Source: Rachycentron canadum
Lineage: Eukaryota > Chordata > Actinopteri > Carangiformes > Rachycentridae
Reading direction: 5' to 3'
Assembly: GCA_038496675.1 (NCBI GenBank)
Contig: CM076652.1
Location: 13,440,948-13,504,947 of the forward strand
DNA length: 64,000 nt
Under the pieces are notes generated by a model, which saw only the letters and a program-made list of their open reading frames with translations, was not told the origin of the DNA and made no database searches. A program made the translations under genes and the position numbers. Positions within the stretch are counted from its first letter, which is position 1. The number at the start of each line of letters is the position of its first letter. Shown here piece after piece: positions 54,897-64,000 of the stretch.

Positions 54897-56002
54897 TGCA
54901 CATACAAATGGCAACTGGGTCAGACACTGCCCTACATTGTTTTTTCAGACACAGGAAGAGCAAATGAGTGCAAAACAGAAAGAGAGAGAGAGAGACAGAA
55001 AGAGAGACAGATGTTGTGGTACCATCACTTTGAAACTAGAGAAAGTAATGAGCTGGCCCGTAGTGTGTATCTCAGTGGGAGGCTGTGTTAAACTACAGTC
55101 TAATTACACATCATTACTGAGGCAAAGACATAAGGGCTCCTGTCCAGACAGCAAAGCAGAACAAGGCATGGAAACACCAACAGTAATGCACCAAAGCGAC
55201 CCACAATGCTCTGCTCAATCTCTATAGCCTATACACTAACACCCAAGTGGCCAATTCAGTCCTGCTTCAGCCAGGCCCAGATACTACAGAGTGGTTTGAT
55301 ATGAAGTGTAGGGTTTTTGGAGAAAGCTCTGACCGGCCTAGTAGCTTCTGTTTTGCTGTGCAGTTCAGTTCGTTGGTGATGCGACTCTGAAATATTCCTG
55401 GCACAGACAACATGAGCGATAAACTCCAAAATTCCCTCATGATATGGTGTCTTACTTTCAAATAAGCTTTTATCTCATTCTTAATTTACATTGAAATGTT
55501 GCTCTAGAAATCCTTAGTCTCCTGAGTAGTTGCTGGAACAACACATTTCTAAGGTCATGACAAGACACAAAAACAGGTTAGTTTGCCAAACTACTATTAC
55601 ATGATTGGTATATTTGCCTCCATCTGTGTAATTCAAGGGAATGCACTCAATGAACTTTAGTGTTATAGTTCATTTGAATTTATTTTTGGTCATTTTATCT
55701 ACATTCAAACATGCGTGCACACTCCGATCAAAACCTCCTTGTTCCTCGAGACATATCAGAGCCATGATTAGTTATATCCCTCTCAGTATCTAGTCATGCA
55801 GACAGACTTGCAGGGTCATTAACTCAAAGGATTAATTTCAACACAATCATGTTTACTTAGAGGTTATTATTTCTAATGAATGTTTGTTAGATAAGAAGGA
55901 TTATCTTTTTTTTTTTTTTTTTTCTGGACGGCAGCAGTAATGAAGAAGTGCTACAGTATATGTTAGATGATCCAGGCCATAGAATGGACACTGGGGCCTA
56001 GA

Positions 56003-56004
<2 letters not shown>

Positions 56005-56040
<36 letters not shown>
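56005..56040. repeat. T36 homopolymer
   Basis: A run of 36 T, about 80 bases after another T-rich run (55909-55923). It may be the A tail of a minus-strand retroposon, but no body is recognisable. Confidence 0.85.
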
Positions 56041-56042
<2 letters not shown>

Positions 56043-56639
56043 CCTCTGAATCCAAAACAAGACTCTCAAGACTTAATGTTACAACCTACAGAGGAGACAC
56101 ACTACTGGATTTTGGACTAGGACTTTAAATTTTTGGACGTGAATATCAGCAAGAGTGTTTCAGTAACCTTACTGTTTTACAGGAGCATTCTTGTTGTATT
56201 TATTCAGCCCTGAACCATGATAAACTGACCGGTGCCAATATTCTGCTGACTGCAAATTTAGTTGAAGCAGAATTAAAATAAAATGACCTAAATAGTGTCA
56301 AAATGCAATATAGCGAACATACTTTACAAATAAATACGTTTTCACTACACTCTACAATGCCATTCTAGGTAGGTCTTTATTGAGAACGGTGTTTTAAGTC
56401 CTGGTTAAACAAATAAATGCCCTTATTTGTATCTATTGGGTTAAATGCATTAATAGCTTACTCTAATATAAATAAAGGTGCAGCCCCGTCGCAATTCAAA
56501 ACACATGACTAATACCTGCTGATGTTCCTATATAGGTGGGTTGGCGATTTTAACAGCAGTTTATTTTCTGATGCTGCAGGTTTCTTTAAAATAGTTTTAG
56601 CACAGCATGTTGGTTTCCTTGAATGGATACAGCCTACCC

Positions 56640-57197
56640 CACATGCATTAGGCCTTTGATTCCGTAGAGATGCCCCGAATTAAGGCGTTGCAACTTTTGG
56701 CATTTTGCAAGAAGGGACAGGACCAGACGAGGCCACTCCTCACTTCTCCTCAACTTCATGGAGGAGCTGTCACGGCGCCCGGTGGCCACAGTCATCCGGC
56801 GGTGACAAACTGCTGGTTATGATCGCCAGGCATGAATCACAGCCCCGGAGGCGAGCGGCCAGAGAAACGCTGAGGTAGAGTCCACCCTTAAACGTAGGGC
56901 CCATCTTCCCCCAAGACGACCAGCGGCGCGTGAATGAAGCGACCTGCCCACCTCGCTCCCTCGCACCTCCCGAGCGCGCACCTACTGTGCAGCCTCGCAC
57001 ACACTGGCTCATCGCAGCTCGTCTCTGAACGACGAGCACCTGAGACGCGGGGTCTGCGAACAAGCAGCACTCGGTGCCCAAAGGCAGGACTGGAAGGGCT
57101 TGTACTTACATGAGCTGTGTCGGAAACTGCGATGCCAGAGTCCCGTCCTGCCATAACAGGGCCAGAAACACCCAGGCGCGTACCTTGCAGGTATCCA

Positions 57198-57235
<38 letters not shown>

Positions 57236-57430
57236 GGAGGGGGGAGGGAGGGGGGAATTCCCCGACGCGCGTCAACACCAAATCTGATCCGCTCCCCTTC
57301 GCCGCCGATGAATGGGAGCGGTGTGTGCGGAGGCAGCAGCGTGACCGGCGGCCTGTCGCTCACTCACAGATTAACGAACCCTGACACCTCTAATCTGATC
57401 ACCCGGCAATCCGGCGCTCAAACAGGTACT
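56640..57430. promoter_or_regulatory. CpG-rich island, no assigned gene
   Basis: CpG dinucleotides are dense here, especially 56770-57060 and 57255-57350, whereas the rest of the window is CpG-poor. Such islands usually mark vertebrate promoters. It lies about 4 kb upstream of cacna2d1 exon 1. No open frame in it is recognisable; it may be an alternative or distal promoter, or belong to an unseen transcript on either strand. Confidence 0.6.
57203..57255 (+). repeat. A30 tract followed by G-quadruplex motif
   Basis: Thirty A residues (57203-57232) are followed by four G runs at 57234-57255 separated by single A residues (4, 6, 3 and 6 G). This fits a compact G-quadruplex with one-base loops. 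It lies inside the CpG-rich island. Confidence 0.8.
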
Positions 57431-57440
57431 GGAGCTGGAT

Positions 57441-57485
57441 CCTCTCTCTCTCTCTCTCTCTGTCTGTGTGTGTGTCTCTCACTCA

Positions 57486-57526
<41 letters not shown>
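57441..57526. repeat. CT/TG microsatellite
   Basis: Two CT runs are separated by TG repeats and ACTCACTCC. They flank the CpG-rich island. Confidence 0.9.
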
Positions 57527-57530
<4 letters not shown>

Positions 57531-57771
57531 ACCCTCTTGCCTCCCCTCCTGTTCAATCTAGTAAAAAAAGAAGAAAAAAAAAACACATGCTCCTCCGATC
57601 TTGTCATGTGATACCCAACTCATTACTGCCGTTATCGACCAAATTGAAACAATTGAAGAAATTTAAAGTAACTATACTAACCTTATTTGTGTATATTAAA
57701 TTGATTATGTCGGTGCTCTCTATGATTATTATAATAGAAAACTACACACACACACACATATATATATATAG

Positions 57772-57797
57772 CTGTATCTCTATATATAGAGATACAG
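57772..57797. repeat. perfect 26-bp palindrome
   Basis: The arms CTGTATCTCTATA and TATAGAGATACAG meet without a spacer. It is set in TA-rich sequence and could extrude a cruciform. It follows a CA/TA microsatellite. Confidence 0.8.
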
Positions 57798-57799
57798 AT

Positions 57800-60700
57800 A
57801 TATTTCCAAGTGTGTAGCATTCGATATTTGGAGCTACAAATAGTTTTTAACCTCCCTATAAAGAAACACTTGCTAAAAGGAGGGTCTGACTACAGGTACC
57901 ACACACACAAGTGCACGCACACTGAATACAGATGCAGGTTTTGCTCTTTAAAATGCCCTACAACCTTGCAATGCCTACAACCTGGAGGGATGAGATAATT
58001 TAGTGGCTTTGATAGCACAGTCTTTGCCAGTCATCCTGGCAGCATGAGTGGCAGTAAGCAGAGAAACTGTCCCACATGGGATTCGCTGCTGGAGCGACAC
58101 ATGTATTGATTTCACACGTGTGTAGCAAAGTGGAGTAAAAGCCCAATAAATCGCAGTGCCATCAATCATTCCTGTCTTATAAGATTGAATTTGTGGCTAT
58201 GTGCTGCCCATACTAACTTGAATGTATAAATTATAGAATATATAGAATATCTACAAGCTCCTGCACCACTGCAGGATATAAAATATCTGTTATTATTTTA
58301 AAGGAGCATCAACACTTTGAATAACTGAATAACAAAGCGAGAACATAAAACCTACTTGGTGTGTGTGTGTGTGTGTGTAATTCAGGCCTGGAGGGAGGGC
58401 AGGGCAGCACAAGCAGGATGCTTGGGGATTTGGTTATCAATCGTTGCTTGGCAACCACACACCATCTCTCGTGTCCTCTCACCCTCCCCTCATCCCTTCC
58501 GTCTCTCTCTTTTTCTCTCCTATCCCCACCTCTCCCCCCTCCTCTCACTGTACTGCAATGTGGCTCTTCCCCCCACAGTTTTCTCCTCTATTCTCATCCC
58601 CTCACTCCCAGGGACATCACCCTGTCCACAGTCTTTCTCACTACATTTTTCTCACACTCATTTTCCCCAGCAGAGGAGCAGATGCACCTGCTGATGGGAT
58701 GGAGAAAAGTAAGTGAATGGTGAGAACTGGAGAGGTGGCATTGAGTGGAGGAGCATAATAGCAAAGAACAGTGTGCAGGGGATGGGGAGGAGGACTCCTC
58801 TGCAGACATACGCATTCAATTGTTGTTGTTTTTTTTATTTAACATCTCACCCTGCACCTTGAAAATGGAAAGGTGTCAGACTAATAACTGCACTGCTACA
58901 CCTCTCCTTACATTCTTATAAATACCAAAAGGCTATCTATATGACGTAGACGTTAGATTAGTAAAAGACAAGTATAAAAACTAACAGCATCTGTCAGACA
59001 ACTTACTTTTGTCTAAAAGTAATCCTAACTTCAGAAAAGAAAACCACCTGTAATGATGTAAATGCAATAACATCTAAAAATTAAAGATGCCTTACACCAT
59101 AGTTTAAGTTTGAGGTTTTTGATAGAGGATACTGCCATCTAGAGGAAACACATGAAAATCACAAGAATTGGTCTCAATTAAAGAATGGTTCTTCAAACCA
59201 CTTACATTATTACACTAAATTGGTGTTTGTACTTTGTAAACGTCACTATGTTTGGTCTGTTCCTTTTTATTTATGTATGAAGAACGCAGGTAGAATAACA
59301 ACATTAGTTAAACAGTGAATTCACAAACTCTGCAAATGAGTGTAAAAATGAGTCTAAAATCAATGTCATGACCCATTAACTGTGTAGGCTCTTTAACTCT
59401 TGCAGCTTAGAGAGAATCTTTTAAACTACTGTATTTATAAATACATACATTTTAGAACAGGTGCTAGAGCCTCATTTAGATATCCATTAATGTGTCAAGA
59501 TTTGTTAGAAGCAAGCCAGTGTAATAAACAAAATTAAAACCTAGGAAGGTTGGGAACTGCCAAGCACCTGTTTGTTTAAACCCTTCTGCATTTATCATTT
59601 AACCCACAATGGAGTGTTTACCATTCAACATAAAGCACAAGATAATGAAACCCATTTAAAGATATCCAATTATTGATAGCAGATAAGAAGGGAACATTAA
59701 TTTTTGCCATCAGCATAACAGTTAATATATCCAAAGGCAGCAGAATTCAAATTAAATTATAGATTCAGCCATTTAGTCTTACCTCTGTGTGGCCCCAGAA
59801 AGCTTATAAGCAGGAAAATAGACATTCTTGCCAACAGATTGGTATACATTGGTCTTTGATGAATATAATGGATCAAATTCATTTACATTAACCTAAAACA
59901 AATTTTCTGTCTGTCCTATGTGTAAGATGCATAATAGATCATTTGTCAGGTTCATTTGTTGTTAAACAGTTGTACAACATAACAGTAACAAACCCCAAAC
60001 CACACACAGGCATTTTTTTAGATTGCAATGCGACCAATGTGTTGCAGTGACAGTAATTTGGAGCAACTCATTAGACTCATTGTCTGTTTGACTAAAGCCA
60101 AATCAGCAAACAACAGGAACATGCTAAATAATTCATGTGGGGGAATTAAATTCACTCATGTCCCCTCAGAATCACTCTATATGAATTATCATGTTATCCT
60201 ATTTGAGGGAACTATTGCAGTATCTTCATAGCCATGTGTTATATGATGCTTTTAAGCTTTTACACGTCAGTGCTGTATAAAAAGTATGTTTTGTTTGTTT
60301 GTTTAAATTTTTTTTACATTGCCCTTCAAGGACTGAAACGCTGGTCTTGTTACAGATATTACAAAAGAAGTTGTGTGCAATGCAGTGTCCTCTTGTATCT
60401 TTATAACACACAGTTTTATGTTCAATACTTTAATTCTTTAAATTTATCTTACTCTATATAAACACTACTGTAAAGGTTAGTTTAAAATGATCCAAACATA
60501 TTCTTAGCTAATCTCTTTTTTAAAGGTTTATCCATTTTTCATTCGTTAAGTCAGGATCAGGTCATGAATCATGAATTCTAACAATGGTAACTTCTTTGGC
60601 TGCTTCACATAAACATATGTTTATGTTGTTATATTCTGATTACACAGCATTGTAAATGAGTGGCTTTTGTAGATAGTTCAAACAGGAAGTCTTTTCTGCT

Positions 60701-63700
60701 ACAGCCAAGGTGCTCAACCCTGGATGCTGAGCCAGCGCTGCCTCAGAGTGGCCATTGCAGCTAAATACAGCATCAAAGACATGTTATTCAGATAAAATCT
60801 CTGATTTTCTATTTATAGATTCTGCTATACCATAGGAAACACCCTGTCTTTGAACTTAAGAAAGAAAAATTATGCTAGGCACAGACTAATACATCCACAA
60901 TTCTGCAGTGTGTTTGCATAGTTGTCGCCTCAGCTTGTGCACAATTTGAGTGGCTATTTGCAGCGCAAGACAAGAGCAGAGGGTCATAAATGCCTTAGGT
61001 GTTGTTTAAACACCTAACAAACAAATAAATGCTATATTGTTTTGAGAAAGAGTTATTTTCATACTGTAAATATGTTGCTTGTAATTCTAGGCATAGTGTG
61101 CATCCCCTTGGCACCATCTGGTGTCAGTATCAAGGAAGCTTTGTTGCTATGAAAAGCCATAATGTCAGTTCTGACCAAAAGTTATTATCATGACAAACAA
61201 AACCAAGATCAACTCTGCATATGTAATATAGCTCTTCTTGATATTTATTCTTTAGACTCAGGGGAAACAGCTGATTCTTTACAGCACAATTTGCATAATA
61301 TCTCAACACATCCTGTGTACAACCACAAAACCATAACATTAGATTCTTTGTTTTTACACTGAGTGAAAAACAAGACAATTTTACAAGCATATTTCTTTAC
61401 AGTTAGCATACAGATAAATCTATACATATTCTGTCTCTTTTTAAACATAATCTGTAGGCAAAATATACTGACAAACCATCAACAAAACATGCAACATCCA
61501 AAACATAAAGTCTCAGACAACTATTGAAGTTGAATAGTTTTTTTTTTTCTCCCCTTTGTGTTGTTTCAGCCGTTTACAGGACGTGGTTGCACATATAGTC
61601 ATTGGTTGACAGCACATGTTTTGATTACACAGTCAACTCCCCTTTTACAACTATAGACACGCATTGCTGTACAGTTATAAGTCTTTTGTGATTTTTTTTT
61701 TTTTTTTTTTTTTTTTGACACTCACATGCTCAAACTTCGGACAATATAAACATTCAATCTTTGTAGAAAATAAACACTTTATGTACACATGTCAAAGGAC
61801 TTGAGTCACATTCACACCCCTCAGAACAACAACAAATGGATAATTTCACAATTACAGGCAACAGCTGATCTGAACAAACAGTATTTAGCTTGAGGGAAGT
61901 CTAATGAAACACGAGGGGCTAAACAGTCATGACTGAGTATTGAGGGAATATGTTTGTTTGTTTGTTTTTTTACACCAAAAGTTCAATGGACTATAAGCAT
62001 GATGTTGTAACTGTGATTTCTCCCCAGATTGTGCATCGTGTTTAGGAACCCCAACATGTCTGCATGTTTTTCTTTTGCCACATAGATACAAAATGTACAC
62101 CACAATATTTTCTGTGACCACATACAACATGAGTCAGTTCATTTCAGTGCAGAAACACAAAACACAGTCTTGTATGTCATGAGAGTTCAAATGGGACAAG
62201 AAATTAATGTAATAATAAAGTGCACAAGCTCCATGTAGATGTTAACAGCTGTTAACATCAATATATATTAAAATCTGTTAAAAAAAAATCATATATTTAA
62301 TTTATATTTAATATTTTCTCTCAGTGATGTACAAATTAAAGTTATTTTCTAGAAGACCATATGTTCACAGATACAACATTTAATTCCAAAAAACAAATGC
62401 ATTCAAACACATGTTGCATAGAAGTACTTCAAAAGAACCAATGAGTCTGGAAAAAAGAAAAAAAGAAAAAAAAAATCAGGGTTGGCACAGCAAAATAATT
62501 AAAAATCAGCCATGTTCCCCTCCTTATATCCTCTTTTTAGTTTGATTCAAGTGACATCTTGTTCTTGGTGTATTGTTGTTTCCTCTTATATTTATTTCTT
62601 AAAAAATTGCATCAGCCCTGTGATATGCCTAAATACACTGAGAAAGGGTCACTTGATAGTTTTTTTTTGTTTGTTTTGTTTTTTTTTTTGTTTGTTTTTT
62701 TTTTGTCATTCTGTAGATATGGTGGCAAAACATTATGGATACATGGGTCACCTGCTCACGTATTAGTACTGAGACTTGGCCCCTCTAATATGACTCTGAT
62801 ATGAACCCCAGTGGGCCTGAGTGAGTGTTTTGGTCACGGGCAGTGAAAGAGGCTGGTTCACTGTGTTGCTAAGGGAGTCACTGACACAAAACAGTATAGT
62901 GAGTTTTACAGCACAGCCAGACACACAGAGGAACTTTGACATGTGACTGGACAAAACAACATTTTTTTTTTTTCTTCTTCCTTCATTTGATTTTTAGTTG
63001 AAATTCAGACCAGGGGGCTTTACTGATACACAGAAAGCAGAGCTGTCATACTGAGTTGATGACAGTTGCAGATCTACGTATGGTTTTGACACAACTTGTG
63101 CGAATTACATGTCCATTGCAATAGTTAAATGACATGGTGGGCTACACAGAAATTAAAATGAACATACAACTATAACGGCCTGAAAGTAAAATTCTGTATG
63201 CATGACACAGATGTTATAAACTTGTCATCTTCTACAGTTGGTTTGTAACATTCAACACAGCATGTGCTTTGGGCCTCAGAGCACAACATACTGTTCCATT
63301 TATTGTAATTCTAACCTGCCCTACACAATAGCATGCCAGTGAAATACCAATATGTCACTGGATGATGACCTTGACCTTTATTTTGATCGATCACAGCCCT
63401 GTTGAATATCTAGTGGTGCGTGAGTGTGATCAGAGGACCAAAGGAGCTATTTTCTCAACAAGATCCTTGAGCTCGCACAGGTCCATATTCACATAACAGT
63501 TATTAGAACTGCCTACACCATAGACTACAGTAGCCTACTGGATTGTCTGTGCGCCACCCACAGCCTCAGTCTAACAGAGATCATATGTATATAACTTATC
63601 ATATATAATCTAGTGACAAGAGAACAACTCTTATACTGTATATTGAATTTAGATATATTCTGATTCTGATATCTTTGTATACTACATAAACATCACACTG

Positions 63701-64000
63701 TACAATGTGATTCTCTGATATGTTCTGTAATCTGCATGTGTATATCTACATCTGAGGTACTGTACATTTTATCTTAATCCCATGGCAAAAGTCAGCTGTC
63801 TGACTCGGTTCTACATAAAGGCTTTGTAATATTGTTTTTTTCTTTATTGACTATCATACAAACATTATGCAGTCCTTCATCATTAAATATTTCAAGACAT
63901 CTGATGTCCACACACGTCACAACCATCATTCAGGCATTACAACTATGACTGTCACATGACAAAACACAATGCTAATTCAGTTGATGGTTCTGCGATCAAA
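57800..64000. other. upstream flank, no coding exon recognised
   Basis: This 6-kb stretch is AT-rich and holds no open frame that I recognise. The last 3 kb has few microsatellites, a minus-strand AATAAA at 63843-63848 and many T runs, which would be compatible with the 3' UTR of a minus-strand neighbour, but nothing proves transcription. Confidence 0.5.
58359..58378. repeat. (GT)n microsatellite
   Basis: Ten GT units in the upstream flank. Confidence 0.9.

Larger units (their letters stand above)
53276..56639. other. upstream flank, no gene seen
   Basis: This AT-rich DNA has microsatellites and homopolymers only. Short open frames present are not conserved-looking and lack splice context. 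Confidence 0.6.

Noticed and set aside
57074..57817. 247-codon open frame on the plus strand
   Set aside because: It runs through the A30 tract, G runs and CT/TG repeats, giving poly-Lys and Ser-Leu repeats. There is no domain, and the frame is open only because repeats lack stops.
1..64000. tRNA, rRNA, CRISPR or prokaryotic-type systems
   Set aside because: Nothing of the kind was seen. tRNA-like A and B boxes occur only inside decayed SINE copies.

Overview
This window is vertebrate genomic DNA, almost certainly from a teleost fish and probably a percomorph. The evidence is an intron-rich gene with GT-AG splice sites, vertebrate-type CpG depletion with isolated CpG-rich islands, abundant CA/TG/GA microsatellites, tRNA-derived SINE pieces and dispersed repeats that I recognise from percomorph genomes. 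It contains two assembly gaps (N at 17815-18214 and 45547-45922).

One protein-coding gene dominates the window. It lies on the minus strand from about 52.9 kb down to about 2.2 kb and encodes the voltage-gated calcium channel auxiliary subunit alpha-2/delta-1 (cacna2d1). I placed 38 coding exons by joining GT-AG sites. From exon 2 to the stop codon they give one uninterrupted frame of 1047 residues with every intron phase matching, covering the VWA-N, VWA (MIDAS), Cache-like and delta regions and a C-terminal GPI-anchor signal. A signal-peptide exon lies upstream at 52691-52807, but its phase does not fit exon 2, which is the one unresolved point of the model. A 60-nt in-frame candidate cassette exon (21696-21755) sits exactly where mammalian CACNA2D1 carries its alternatively spliced region A.

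Layout from left to right: 1-2224 is downstream flank with no gene. 2225-4209 is the 3' UTR. 4210-52807 holds the coding exons and introns, the largest introns being intron 3 (about 11.6 kb), intron 6 (5 kb), intron 18 (4 kb) and intron 10 (3.6 kb). About 52808-52960 is the core promoter/5' UTR with a perfect CRE and a YY1-like site. 53048-53275 is a dispersed repeat just upstream. 56640-57430 is a second CpG-rich island with no gene I can assign, next to an A30 tract, a G-quadruplex motif and CT repeats. 57.5-64 kb is AT-rich sequence without recognisable coding exons; its last 3 kb could be the 3' UTR of a neighbour, since in mammals PCLO lies upstream of CACNA2D1 on the same strand, but I see no coding proof.

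No bacterial, viral or CRISPR-like system is present. The observations most worth following are the cassette exon, the exon 1/exon 2 phase conflict, a perfect 21-bp inverted repeat carrying two POU octamers in intron 3, CA repeats abutting the exon 6 donor site, and the orphan CpG island.
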